This document shows positions 10,629 through 22,328 of a DNA stretch of 64,000 bases, one piece after another. Under the pieces are notes generated by a model. That model was not told the DNA's origin. It did no database searches and worked only from the letters and a program-made list of their open reading frames with translations. Made by a program: the position numbers and the translations under genes. Position 1 is the first letter of the stretch; the number at the start of each line of letters is the position of its first letter. The DNA is from Spirodela intermedia (lineage: Eukaryota > Streptophyta > Magnoliopsida > Alismatales > Araceae): assembly GCA_902729315.2 (NCBI GenBank), contig LR746279.1:882001-946000 (forward strand), in the 5' to 3' direction.

Positions 10629-13600
10629 TTACTTTGACAACCAGTAGATCAGTATGAGAAATGTGCAGACAGAAGCAACGAGCGAGAGGATGATGGTGTC
10701 CATTGACTTCCTCCTTTTGATGGACGATAATATGTGGTTGACCTGCACCAGATGCAGCTGATAATGTCAAAACCACTGGGAGAAAAAGGGTTTTTTATTT
10801 TATTTTATAATAATCCCACGTAGGACGTCTGTTGCCAACGAGCCAGAGGGCAAAAGTCAACTCCCACGAGTCGGGGAAAAATCTAAATAAGATCATGGGG
10901 TTTGTTCTGTCAACGGGCCCACTCGATTCTGGTGGGCCCGATCAAGTAAGAAAACTTTTCCCAAGATGTTTAGTGCCGAGAAGGAAGTGATGGGCATACC
11001 GTGGGTAGGCGGCTGCTGACGTTGCTGAGCTTCGAGCCAATGCCACCGAAGGTCGAACGCTGAAGGACGAGCGACCCCAGCGTGGCCTGAGCTTGGGAGA
11101 TCACATGGTCAACCTACAGAGTCAACACGCTATTAGATTTTTTTTTATATAAAAAAAAGCTTCGATAATATTCCTATAAAAGGATTCAAAACGAACGGAG
11201 CCAACAGAGATCGTGCGCAATCGGGTAACCCGGAATAGGAATCTATGGAGGGAAAGGGAAGACCACCCGGCCACCAAGAACCTCTCTCTATATGGGAGAT
11301 TTATCTTCCAAGTAATTACTAGACCAGAGGTAGGCCCAATTGCTAATTTTAGGCCCATTATCCCTTTGGAACCCATTAAAAAAGGATCTTCTTTTTTTTT
11401 TTCAAATTGACGTCTCTTTCCTGTCACAGATCCTTTGAACTGCGCGTCCCCATGTCAGCAGTTGGGTTGGGTTAGAGAGAATGACTTACCTATAATAAGT
11501 AATGAAGCAGTGTCTCATCACTGTCACATCTCATCATCACGAGCATAAAATATTAAATACCATGCTGTTATGGACTTTAGTTGATTTAAATGGCACCAAC
11601 TAAGGTAAATGTGAGAAATCAGGATTTAATCAGGAAATTTTGGCTGCATAGTTCTATTGATTCTGCAATTTAATACGTTTTCTGCATCTGGCTGAATGTG
11701 TATGGATGAAAAGCAGATTCAAGTGAGAGTAATCAAATCCATCGCATTATGTTCTGGGATATATAATCAGAAAGAGAGTGTATGTATACATACATGTCCT
11801 GAGTTGCGGTTGATAGCTGCCTGCTCTTTGAGGAGACCTTGCTCAGTCGAATCACCGTTTTCTTCGAGATCAAACCTCGTCCGATCAAAATCTCTAAAAT
11901 CTTCAAGAAGTGATGCATGTTCTTGTTTGGCCCTCAAACTCGAGCGGAGCCGATAAAATTCCTGCACTTCGAGCCATATTTTAACTATATTAACGCACTT
12001 TCTCGTGAAATAAGTGGGCTACTTTCTCATTGAAAGGTGCATGTTATTGCCGACAATGGCATTCAATATCAAGGGGCCTGAAGCAAACTAAAGATCTTAG
12101 GCCTTGCCATCGTCCATTATAGGAGGACATAGATCTTCAAAACTTCGCAACTCTTCAATCAAACTTTCAGACTCCCATGTTTGCTAAGCATGATCAAGTG
12201 TTCAAAGAGACACAGACGATCTGGATCCCCCCTCCCCCAGACTACAGTTAATCGTAATGAGGTAAAGGTACTGTTAATGATCGTAGCTGTCTCCTAAGGT
12301 GGGTTGAGAGATCAATACTCTGAGTCATGCTAAGTCGTCAAAAAAATCACCTGAGTGAAGTCTTGGAGAATTTCTTGGTGACGGGTCAATGTATGAGACA
12401 AAAATTCTGAGCCTCCGGATGACATTAGAGATTGCATTTGCGAGTTTACTTGCTGAAGATGTTTGAGTAATCTATCTATCCCAGACTCAAGATCATCCCC
12501 AGAACCATCACCTCTGGTGGAAACCAATCTCCGGTAAGAATTCATCTGATCATCCAGCTGATCTTGAAGTTTCCGGGCCTGTGCACAGGGGAAAAATACA
12601 GATTCAAAAAATAGAAAACAGATAAATAAAACATTTAGCTCATTCTTCAAGCAACATTATTCTCTTAAGGAGAATCACGACGGACATCATGACAGAAAGC
12701 TAATGAGTTATGTGAATCAAGGGAACCACGGAACCACTTCAGAGTATAATAATTTTCAATCATAAGCAGACCACTGAGTTTGTATCTTCAATCATAAGTA
12801 TGATAATCTGTGTACCACTGAAACTGAGGATGAGAGCCTGTGAGACAAGGGTCACTGCTTGTTACAATACGTACATCTTTCAACATAGAATACCAAATAT
12901 TCATCGATAATAGAGAGACAATGTGCTGGGAAAACTTGAACTATGATCTTGGAACCGAATAGTCAATCAGCTATCCGTTGCACACTGATCGGAGTCTGGA
13001 CAGGAGTTCCCTAAAATCCCACGAAGTTAAGATAGGTATGGCAGTCAATCGTTCAATGAATGCATGTCAGTAAGCCGGCAGTAAAAATGAATGAGCACGG
13101 CCAAGTCACCGAACTAACTGAGGAAGCATGAAGAGCAGGGGTAAAGATAAAAAGGCTAACGGACGGGACTAAATTAGAAACTTTGAGAGCAGGCAGCTCA
13201 TCATGTTTGTTATACTTTAAATTCCAAAGAGGCCAGGGTCATAAGAATCGAATCACGTAACCTAGATCAGCCTCTAGACGGGAAAAAAAATCAGGTATAT
13301 TCTATTTAAGGATGCATTTACATTTATGTAAAATGAATCAATAAAAAAAGGGTTAAAATAGGCTTAAAAAATGGCCTTTATCCCTATCGTTTTCCCATCT
13401 CAATCTTACTCTAGTCCTAGATAATAGTGAGCCGGATATGAATAGTGAATCGAAGCAACTATTGTAGCTAAAACATTTATCTTTACCAAAGTACAAGTAA
13501 ATTTAGTGACTTTAGTTAATCTGACTAATACTCCACAGACAATGGCATCAGTGGTAGTATTATAGACTTTGTTCAACAATACCCAACGGGTCATATGTGA

Positions 13601-14622
13601 GCAGTTAAAATAGATGGCATAAAATGCCATCACCCCTTTAATTGGTGCAGCTTTGGACGCTTGGGGGCAATCCTCAAGCATCGTATTGGTACTTCAGCTC
13701 ATTTCGGGCAAGAAAGATAGTGAGCTAGGCTGTGCCAACAGCAGCGGTAGAGATTCTCCTCCTCGCACTCATTCTCTCTCCATCTGCCCCTGGCAAGGCA
13801 GCTCGCCGGACAGTGCAAAGGCTTGAATTTCAAATTTTACAAACTTTTCCATCGGAATCAATCTATAAAAGCCATATCTATAATATTTGGGTAGGCCAAT
13901 TATGTTTCTACAGGTAAAGATTATTAGGGATCAGGATCAAGACGAAAGAAGAAAATACTTATATTACTGAATAATGACGAAATGATGTTTCATGAGGAAA
14001 TGATACAGAATAAATGCTGTTAAAAGATCTAAGTTAATGACGATAAAAAGGCGTGCTATGTAAAACTAAATTGATGCCAACATCGCATTTCAAGTATATA
14101 TAACCTCACTCTCAGGAATTACGAACAAGAAACACGAAGCAATTCGCTTCATAGAAAACATATAGACAATATTCCACCAAGTTCACAAATATTGGTTCAC
14201 ATTTCTATTCTTCTAGCTCGAATGCGAGTTTCGCGTCATAATTGGATCTGGGATTTATTTCGACTCAAGTGAAGGGAATAATTTCCGGAATCCTCAACCC
14301 AGAACACGATCCCAAGTTCCTCGACCCCCAGATCAAGATTCAGGCCAAGCAATCAGGGAAGGTCAGAAGGAAGTCAAAACTCCGTGATGCTAACCCAAGG
14401 CGCAAACATCCCCCTGAGAGATATCGCATTGCTCCCTACCACCACCTTCCCATTGACAGAAACTGGCCGCCGGAGAAGGATTCTCTTCCTCGGAGCTCGA
14501 TATCTAAGAGGAAGTAGAATTCCAAAAGAAGAAGAATTTCGAGAACGAATCAAACATTCAGAAGGCTTCCGGAAGACTACCTGCTTCCGCAGGGCGTCCC
14601 ATGAAGTCGGCTGCATCTCCAT
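10629..14622 (-). CDS. GOS11: Golgi Qb-SNARE, GOS1/GOS11-type
   Basis: SNARE of the GOS28 family, acting in ER-Golgi and intra-Golgi vesicle fusion. Five minus-strand exons, 14581-14622, 12351-12578, 11794-11961, 11000-11113 and 10629-10742, are all phase 0 and give 221 aa, the usual family length. Segments in order: MEMQPTSWDALRKQ, ARKLQDQLDDQMNSYRRLVS, a helical Habc-like region ending GLLKEQAAINRNSG, then the SNARE motif beginning VDHVISQAQATLGSLVLQRS. The central Q of LVLQRS (about residue 164) fits the ionic zero layer of a Q-SNARE. A C-terminal tail anchor (TIILSLVASVCTFLILIYW, 200-218) follows the juxtamembrane SIKRRKSMD. Intron 1 is about 2 kb. Choice between GOS11 and GOS12 is uncertain; length and sequence favour GOS11. 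Confidence 0.94.
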
Positions 14623-15014
14623 GCTCCCCCTCGCTCCCCCCCCCCCTCCTCCTTTCCCGCGGGTCGCTCGGTAGATCCGACGTGCTGTGAAGAGACCAAG
14701 ATGAACAGCGAAGTCGCAAAAAAGAGGCCGGGACAAGGTTCCATGACGTTTCAACCCCTCTCCGGTGTGCGTACGTTGCGCAATACACGCACATCAAGAG
14801 CGTCTTGATTGACAGCCAATAAAATAAACACGTGTGTTGGTCGAATTAGGTGGAGCCCACTTTAAGCGCACGTGTGACGCGAACCGTCGGTCGGACTGCC
14901 TCAGTTAATTGGGCCGGACCTGGCCCGGTCCAATAACTGAGCTTCCTCTCCGTCTCCGGCGAGGGGGGGAAGAGGGCGCCACCGCTACCCCCGCCGCCTC
15001 CGGCGCCGCCGGGG

Positions 15015-15072
<58 letters not shown>

Positions 15073-15143
15073 AAGCCACGGGTTTAAACTGGGAAGCCCA
15101 ATCACTATTAGAGAGAGAAAATCTGTTCGATCTTTCTTCCGCA
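14623..15143. other. GOS1 promoter/leader and 3' flank of the next minus-strand gene
   Basis: This short interval between two minus-strand genes carries a (GA)n tract on the plus strand (about 15018-15069, CT on the transcribed sense) next to a GC-rich segment at 14955-15015. GGCCC/GGGCC motifs near 14911-14925 are typical of plant housekeeping promoters. Confidence 0.5.
15018..15069 (+). repeat. (GA)n microsatellite
   Basis: About 52 bp of GA immediately 3' of the stop codon of the gene at 15144-16847 (CT in that gene's sense). Confidence 0.95.
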
Positions 15144-16847
15144 TTACTTTGTGAAATCGGGAGCAGACTGGGTAGAAGAAGAGCTCTGCGGGGGCGGAGC
15201 TCCTTCCTTCTTCTCTGCAGCCCCGCCGCCCTTCCGGCCCTTCTCGGCTACGCTCCCCTCCGAGATTCTCTTTGTCTCTTCTGCGATCACCTTCACGGCC
15301 TCCTCCAGAGCTTCCAGTCGATCCTTCACCTTCCCCATCTCCTGGTCGAGGGCTTCCTCCTCGGTCTGCTTCGTTCTCCCCTCTTCCTCCTCCCGCTTGG
15401 CTCTCTCTTCCTCCTCTGCCTTCTTCTTCACCTCCACCTCCTGGATGATGGGTTTCCCCGAAGAAACATATCGAACAATCAATCAAATCAGAAGAACCCA
15501 AACCAGGCAATGCTCTGATTTTCTGCCAAAAATAGAATAAAATTATATGCAATTAATTATTGCAGCATATACCCCAATAATTCTGGAAGTCAAGGACTGT
15601 GTAGGATCGTTCTACCAGAGTTATATCACTGTGATCCTGCAGTTTTTTCCCATAAAAGGAAACTAACGAATCATGGAAGAACTACTGCGCCCAAGAACAT
15701 CATGGTTCAGTAGCCCATTTTCGAGCAAAGTATAAGCTTGGCTGGATCCTTACAAACCCGAGGAGAAAATGGTTTCCAAAAAGGGGACTGTGGCTAAAAG
15801 AGAACGATGATGAGCGAGCTCTGGGAAGAAGAAGAAGAAGAAGAGGAAGAAGAAGGGGATGTGGATCCTCCTGTTCGCAGTGTTCACCACACCAAATTCT
15901 CCGGTGTTGCTGGAACTCTTCAGGAGAGACTTCCACAAGCTATATTATTCTCTATTTCCTCCCCAAAACCAGAATCCCTGCAGGATGATCCAAGCAGAAA
16001 CCTGCAGGATGATGATGGATGCTGAACTAAAAAAAAGCATCCAACAGGATCCCTGGCATTCATTCAATTCGACAAGCCAAAGAAAAACACTTACAGCAAT
16101 CGATCGACGAGTATTCTCAATGAATTTGAGAGAAAGAGTGCATAAAGTTTCATGATCTTACTTACCGCCTCCATTCTTCGAATCTCGTAGCGCGCGTACT
16201 GAGCCACCAGATACACAGCTGCCACAAAAACCCTACTCAGCTTTGCAGAAAATGAAACCAGATCTGTACCCTAGCTGATAGGTACACATCCACGGCCTTC
16301 TGAAGTGGAAGAAAGAATTTGCCGATAAGCTCAAAATAAATCCCAGGGGCGCTGATTACTAGGGATAATGGGGGCGAGGAGAGAGATTTCAGGGAGTGGA
16401 GAGACCTAATGAAGGCATGCAGGCGAAAAACAGCTGCACCAGGTGGAAATCAAATCTGCTCCGAGAAGTCGGCAGCGACGATGATCAACAAAGAACAAGG
16501 AAAGACGTTAGATCATGAGTCGCGTCTACTCCTCGAAGAGAGGAGAAAGATAAAATGAAGAAGAGGACTGAGAACCACTGCACACACCCGAACTTCTTCT
16601 TGTCGGGAGCAGCCGTGAAGAGAATCCTGGCGGCGGTCGTAAAATCGAGATCGTGGATCTTACGGTACGCCTCCTCCTTCGTCATCCCCTCCGCCGCCGC
16701 TGCCGGCTTCACCGCCTTATTGACGTTCCCACCAGCGGCGGCGCAGAGGCCCCTCCCTCTGCGGCTGCCGAAGGAGAACTCCACCGACCAGCACCGGAGC
16801 CAACAGAGGCCTCCTCCTCGGAGTACGCCTCCGCTTGTTCCGATCAT
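15144..16847 (-). CDS. Unnamed plant single-pass membrane protein with coiled-coil tail, probably organellar
   Basis: I recognise a conserved plant gene but not a named function. Minus-strand exons 16588-16847, 16406-16455, 16166-16218 and 15144-15440 join in phase to 219 aa. The first ~50 residues are rich in Arg, Gly and Ala with few acids, like a mitochondrial or plastid presequence. Then come KEEAYRKIHDLDFTTAARIL, KKKFGFDFHLVQLFFACMPS and LAVYLVAQYARYEIRRMEA, giving one likely membrane segment at about residues 88-112. The tail (about 122-185) is a very charged Glu/Lys coiled coil (VKKKAEEEERAKREEEEG), ending in a Pro/Ser-rich segment and DFTK. Intron 3 (15441-16165) contains a GAA-rich stretch. 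The small exons 2 and 3 (50 and 53 bp) are supported by phase and by continuous conserved sequence. Localisation is inference. Confidence 0.75.
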
Positions 16848-17586
16848 CTTCCCCTCATCTGCCTTCCCTCTATGCGGCGGCGCTCCGGCGATCCCGCGGC
16901 GGAGCGAGATGGGGAAGATGACCGAGGGCTGGCCAGACTGGGCCCCTTCAGAAGCTACTGTCCACTTTAACTGGATTTGCTCTTCATTGGGCTTATAATG
17001 TTTTGGGCTTCCTACCGGCCCATACTATTGGGCCTCTTTTTCCTATTTTCTTTTATTTAAACCCAAAAAACTCATATATATATATATGACGTCATAAATG
17101 TGCGGGGGATGCGTTTCGAGATAGTTGACCACATCCAGTCAACATCTGCATAGCTCAGGAGGAACCCAAAGTCAATACTCATTGACTTCCGGAAGCTTTT
17201 TCTCTTGAACTGGTCAGGCTAAAACCCATATCTTCGGCTAAATAAAATATATATTTTAATAATACCCATCCCACTGCGGGGCCCACTATGCTGTTCAATT
17301 GGGCTTTCCGATCATTATCCCAATAATTGACCCCTTATATAAAAAGGCTGGGACCGGGCCCAGGCCCGATCCTGCGTGGATAAAAAAAGCCCATATTTAA
17401 ACTTTGGGCCGAATGGACATGAAAAAGCCGGTTCGGTACTGGGGCCAGTGGGTTAAATACAATAAAAATAGTAAATTGTGTGCATTTGTAAAATACCATA
17501 CAGAGAAATTACCCCGAGGGGTTAAAAGAATGAAAATGGTAAATTGTATGAGAACCGGTGGAAAATGAGAAGTTTCATATCCACCC
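16848..17586. other. Intergenic between two minus-strand genes
   Basis: Promoter of the membrane-protein gene and 3' flank of the DUF868 gene. It contains several GGCCCA/TGGGCC motifs (16935-17040, 17280-17450) and a short TA repeat near 17077-17088. No coding region is supported. Confidence 0.5.
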
Positions 17587-18684
17587 TCAACTCCTCCAGA
17601 TGGAAATCAGAAGGGAGGAGCTCTCCAATTTCTGCAGCTCCTCTTCCTCGGCGCTCGCCCACTCCATGATCGACGAGCTTCTCCCTGACGAGGTCGCTGA
17701 TGAGGAGGAGGAAGAAGACTCCGTCTTCTTCAGGCCCCACTTCTTCCATGATTTCCTCATCCCGCCGCCGTCTTCCTCCGATTTCTTCCCCTCGAACCGG
17801 AAGACGAACACGGCTTCCCCCAGATCGCCGGCGAAGCGGGAGGCGACGGCGGCGGCGGTGGCTGAGGGGTCCGGATTCCGGAGGAAGAGCCACTTGTGGA
17901 CGTCCCAGGAGACGTGAATCGCGGCGGCGCCGCCCAGAAGCTCCACCTTCTCGCTCCCCCGGAACTTCCACTCCAGCTGGTTCACCTCCAGAATTATCTC
18001 CCCGTCCAGCGCCACACTAATCCTCCCGTCCCTTCCCCTCTCGGCGCCGCTCAGGTCCAGAAATATCTCCTTCTCCTGGTCGCCAATCTGAGCTCGGGTC
18101 CGGTAGGTCCTGCCGGAGTTGGTCAAGACGACGTGCTCCTTCTTCGAGAGGAGGACCGACCGCCTTCCATTAATGGGGCTCCTCCTGGATTTGGCCTTCC
18201 TGTGGGCCTCCGCTTCCATGTCCCCCACGACGAGGAACAGCTTGCCAGCGATGGAGATGGAGATGAAGTACCTGCTCGCCGGCTGGGGGCCGCCGCCGGC
18301 GGGGAAGCGGGCCTTTCTGAGGTCCCACGCGAAATCGACCACAAGTTTCTTTCTGTTGTCTTTTTGAATCGAACGGAATCTCTGCGTGCCCCGCCGCTTC
18401 CAGAGCAGCCATGGCCGGAGGCGGAAGCTGTGGCTGTCTTCCTCGCAGGCGGCGGCGGAGGCCGGAGAGACGGGGAAGAAGGAGGGAGCAGCGGCGGCGG
18501 GAGGAAGGTCGAGGTCAACGCGGAGGGAGAGACCCAGAGCAGTGCGGAACCAGGTGAACGCCGCCTCGCCGGCCTCGGTCTCGTAGACCGAGGTGGAGAC
18601 GAGGGCCTCCGCTGGAGACCCCCCGGAGAGGTGCTCCTTGGGGGCGGCGCCTCCCCCGAAGCAGGTGGCGATGGGATCCTGCAT
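17587..18684 (-). CDS. DUF868 family protein
   Basis: Intronless member of the plant-specific DUF868 family, which has no established biochemical function. The family pattern is visible throughout: N-terminal MQDPIATCF, the VYETEAGEAAFTWFRTALGL segment, a Trp/Lys block LRPWLLWKRRGTQRF, VVDFAWDLRKARF, SRYFISISIAGKLFLVVGDM, AEAHRKAKSRR, LSKKEHVVL, RTRAQIGD, the glycine-bounded VALDGEIILEVNQLEWKFRG, and IHVSWDVHKWLF. Length is 365 aa from the chosen Met. A Met seven codons upstream (18705) is also in frame, but the family normally begins with MQ-type residues. The C terminus is Ser/Glu-rich low complexity. The region just upstream contains a GAGC tetranucleotide repeat followed by GA units. Confidence 0.9.
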   Translation of the reverse strand: MQDPIATCFGGGAAPKEHLSGGSPAEALVSTSVYETEAGEAAFTWFRTALGLSLRVDLDLPPAAAAPSFFPVSPASAAACEEDSHSFRLRPWLLWKRRGTQRFRSIQKDNRKKLVVDFAWDLRKARFPAGGGPQPASRYFISISIAGKLFLVVGDMEAEAHRKAKSRRSPINGRRSVLLSKKEHVVLTNSGRTYRTRAQIGDQEKEIFLDLSGAERGRDGRISVALDGEIILEVNQLEWKFRGSEKVELLGGAAAIHVSWDVHKWLFLRNPDPSATAAAVASRFAGDLGEAVFVFRFEGKKSEEDGGGMRKSWKKWGLKKTESSSSSSSATSSGRSSSIMEWASAEEEELQKLESSSLLISIWRS

Positions 18685-18722
18685 GGACTTCTCTCCTATC
18701 CCCACGGCGGCGACGATGCGCA

Positions 18723-18768
18723 GAGCGAGCGAGCGAGCGAGCGAGCGAGCTAGAGAGAGAGAGAGAGA
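18723..18768 (+). repeat. (GAGC)n followed by (GA)n in DUF868 leader
   Basis: About seven GAGC tetranucleotides followed by a GA run, just upstream of the DUF868 start, so probably within its 5' leader as GCTC/CT on the sense strand. Confidence 0.85.
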
Positions 18769-19589
18769 GTAACCAGATTTCTGTGGGAGAAAACTCGAGC
18801 TTTATACTTATTGCAGTGAGTTTTGCGGTGAAGCTTAAAACGTAGAGGAGGGCCCAAATCGATAGTGGTCACGGTAAGCCGTTGACATTGCTGGGATCTT
18901 TGACGATAGAAAGGTCAAAACCTTGCCAGACAACCATTGATAACTTGCCTTCCGGATAATGCATTGCGCCTGGGTCGTTTCAATCCGGCAAGAAGTAGTC
19001 ATTCATGTAAATATCTGATTAGAATAGTAAGATATCTACTGGACCCGGTCAATGCGGCAACTTGCCTATTTGGAGAAACTTATTGTCATGTCTACGTCAT
19101 AAAATAATGTTTAAATCGTATGTATTAAATAATTACGAAAGCCGTGTTTCTCAAAAGTCAAAGAAACACCTTATTTACGGTATAAAGGCATAAAAATACC
19201 CATACCAACTCAACGGCTAACGAATTGAATACCCACGTATAGCAGTAACGTTGTGTTCTTCACGGAAAGTGTGCCCCGTTGACCATATCAATTATCCCCT
19301 TGTATGGGGAAAAAGAGAGAAGTCAAAAGTTACTTCGATGTTCGAGTTTATCCTCCTGCCTGCTGGCGTTGGTCGTGGTCGCAACGCGGAAGAAGTCAAC
19401 CGTTTGGTTGGAAAACAGGGTTGTAGGTTGACTTTCTCTTCGACGACCGCCGCCAGCTAGGACGCGGTGGCGGCTGTCACCGGGAGGCCGAGACAATAAC
19501 GGGCGGCGCGAGGCGGAGACCACGAGGCCGTGCTCGGACGGCTTTTGGGATGGCTTGTCGGCATTAAATGTCCTGCCCGGCCCGGCCTG

Positions 19590-19760
19590 GCCACAGTACT
19601 GGGCCATTTAAATGGGCGGATGACACCTATTATTCAATAATAAATCGGCACGGCCCAATATGTCGTCTGTTCCCAGCCCATCAAAGGCCCACTACTATCT
19701 GGCCCAATGGGAGGCAAGTTGGTTGGGCGGACTGGGCTCGGGCCCGATAAAATTCGGGCT
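19590..19760 (+). promoter_or_regulatory. Cluster of GCCCA/site II-like motifs upstream of eL39
   Basis: TGGGCC near 19600, GGCCCA at about 19652 and 19686, GGCCCA at about 19701, and further GGGCC cores to 19745. Such TCP-binding site II elements are common upstream of plant ribosomal protein genes; function here is inferred. Similar motifs occur in several other intergenic parts of this window. Confidence 0.4.
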
Positions 19761-20036
19761 TCAGCCCGACTATTTCCCACAGCGGGAGGCCCCCGATATC
19801 ACGTGAGAAATAGGTCCGACCACGTGGCCCACATGGGCATGGGCTATGCTTGGAGGCTCAGGACTGTTTCACGATTTTAGAGGACATTAATGTAAATATA
19901 GTTATACAAGGTATATACGTAATATATAAAATTACATTTGTATAGTTTCATAAAAAGCCAAACCTTTATATGTGAACATGCTTCTATCATCTTCAAAACG
20001 CGCGGCGGCGGCGGTGGCGGCGATCGAGCGGAGCGT

Positions 20037-20046
20037 TTTAGGGTTT
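20037..20046 (+). promoter_or_regulatory. Telo-box in eL39 leader
   Basis: TTTAGGGTTT, the reverse complement of AAACCCTAAA, lies 46 bp before the start codon. Telo-boxes are characteristic of plant translation-machinery gene leaders. Confidence 0.65.
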
Positions 20047-20092
20047 GTCCTTCGGTCATTTCGGTTCCCGGCTTCTGACTCCATCGGGGAAA

Positions 20093-20392
<300 letters not shown>

Positions 20393-22052
20393 ATATGCCC
20401 CCGTTCTACTGTGTACTCCTGTCTCTGATCTCTTATTCACGGTACTTGTGTCATCTTGAGACTCGCACGATCGGGAGACCGTGATTTTGATTTCATTTTG
20501 TCTTTGATTCGGATCATCCGCTCTACACTCCGGTTGGTTAACTTAGTTGGATCTATAATCTCTTTGAATGTGCTTGCATTGCTATTAATCAGTTGGTGAT
20601 TTCCGCTGAACTTTGCTTGTTAATTCCTTCATTCTCTATCTGTTGATTACTATCAATGCATCTCATCCTGGAATCGAACGCTCTGCGGTAGCAATTTGAG
20701 CGATTTTATCTGGGATATGTTGTGCGGAATAAATTGCCTGGGCTTTTCTAATGTGGGACAGAAGATTAGAACATAAGCAAACCAGTGTAGATTACTCTAT
20801 CCTAATGGGAATATCTCTGGCGTAAGCCTGGCAGGAGACTCTGGGGCCTATATTTGCCTATAATATCTTTGCCCAAGTACATTCTATTGCAGTAGCTATC
20901 CCTCAGTGCACTCCAAAATTGTCCTGAAATGATTCGTTGTCCTGTTCATCTGTTCTTCTGCATTGCAGTTTCCACCTAGTCACTTCTCGTCCCTTTGGTG
21001 GTTCTAACCACGGTAGCTTTGCCTATATTTTGTGTGATGCTCTAAGTGGGTGCCAATCTCATTCTCCTTCATAATCATAGAGCTTGAACCCAGCTCGGCC
21101 TTCTGTGATGTTCTAGGAGGAATCTAGCAGTGTGGGGATCATCTCTTTCGGAAGACTCTGGGCCATGGCCGACTCCCACATAGGGTTCATTCTAGGAGTG
21201 TGGGGATCATCTGTAGCAGTGGTGTTCGTTCTTGATCTTGGTGGAGCCCATGAAATCAAGGTTTACAGGGTCCTTGTCTGAGTTTTGGGATCCAGATGAG
21301 ATCACCATTGTTCTGTGGGCAAGCTCCGTTTTCAACCTGAGAAGGTAGTGATAGCTGGGGAATGTTGCCTGTTCTTGTTGTTTAATGGAGATGACAGTGG
21401 AAGACCCACTAGTACTCCTCTTACTACTGCTCGTTGGGCTAGGGTTTGAGGCGATCATTATCACCCCCTGATTAATGACTCAATGGTTTTGCATGGGTTT
21501 GATGTGGTTGTTCATGTTGAGCTCTTTTGTCGGTGATTTTGATGGCAGGGAGTTTGGGGGATCCCGCAGTCGATTTTTGTGTTGAATTCTACCCACAGCA
21601 AGAGTCGGTGATCCCACAGATTCTGGGATCCTATTGCATGGGGTTTCTATGGCTAGTCAGCTCGTGGGTAAGAAAAAGTCAAACTTTATGTTTATGAATG
21701 ATAGTATTTGTGTGGAATTGCTGATCCGAATACTCTTTGATGCTCTTATGAGGTCACCTGAGAGAGTATGAGTGTTGTAAGGGATGCTGGGGGGAGAGAG
21801 AGAGAGAGAGAGTCGGTTGACTTTGATGATTGGTGGAGGCATAGGTTATCATCCAATTTATGAGAGTTAATGATTCAAGGTCTTAGACCTATAAAAAATA
21901 TTCTTTCTACGAAGATGAGATGAAATGGGCTGACTTTTCCTAGGTAGGTTGGGTATCACAGAGAGAGAGAGAGAGAGAGATAAAATCCAGTATTGGGTTG
22001 AGGCGTAATGCATGCTATCGCCGATTGGTGCAAGGGCTACACGCTGATCTGG

Positions 22053-22088
<36 letters not shown>

Positions 22089-22169
22089 AATCCAGTACTG
22101 GGTTGAAGCGTAATACATGCTATCGCTGATTGGTACAAGGGCTACCCGCTGAACTGGATAGAACACTCA

Positions 22170-22170
<1 letters not shown>
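20393..22170. other. Intergenic: eL39 3' flank to the TM9SF pseudogene
   Basis: No gene is supported. A short duplicated phrase (GTGTGGGGATCATCT) occurs at about 21132 and 21200. GA tracts separated by two related 75-bp spacers lie at 21961-22160. Confidence 0.55.

Positions 22171-22214
<44 letters not shown>
21961..22214 (+). repeat. (GA)n-spacer tandem array
   Basis: Two 75-bp spacers (21981-22055 and 22086-22160) are clearly homologous. Both share AATCCAGTA and GCTATCGC and end in CTGG-TA. They sit between three (GA)n tracts, the last at about 22171-22214. Confidence 0.85.
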
Positions 22215-22216
<2 letters not shown>

Positions 22217-22328
22217 TATTTTTTCTACCGACTGATCTCTTTCTAAGCTGAGGGAAGAAGACCCATGAGGGAGAACCCTCTGGACAAGCTGATCGACCAC
22301 CGTCCTTCCTGAGATTGGGAGCCGACAT

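Larger units (their letters stand above)
18769..20092. other. Divergent promoter region between DUF868 and eL39
   Basis: About 1.3 kb between divergent genes. A cluster of GGCCCA/TGGGCC site II-like motifs lies at 19590-19760, upstream of the ribosomal protein gene. No other gene is supported. Confidence 0.6.

Noticed and set aside
13406..13681. 91-codon minus-strand frame inside GOS1 intron 1
   Set aside because: No recognisable domain and inside an intron of a well-supported gene; treated as intronic.
14905..15552. Minus-strand open frame of about 215 codons reading through a CT microsatellite
   Set aside because: It overlaps the true last exon in another frame and is made of Arg/Gly and Ser-Leu repeat translation.
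15807..15860. GAA-rich tract read as poly-Glu coding
   Set aside because: Inside intron 3 of the membrane-protein gene, between verified exons in phase.
17896..18753. Long plus-strand open frame opposite the DUF868 gene
   Set aside because: GC-rich antisense frame; the minus strand has clear DUF868 conservation.
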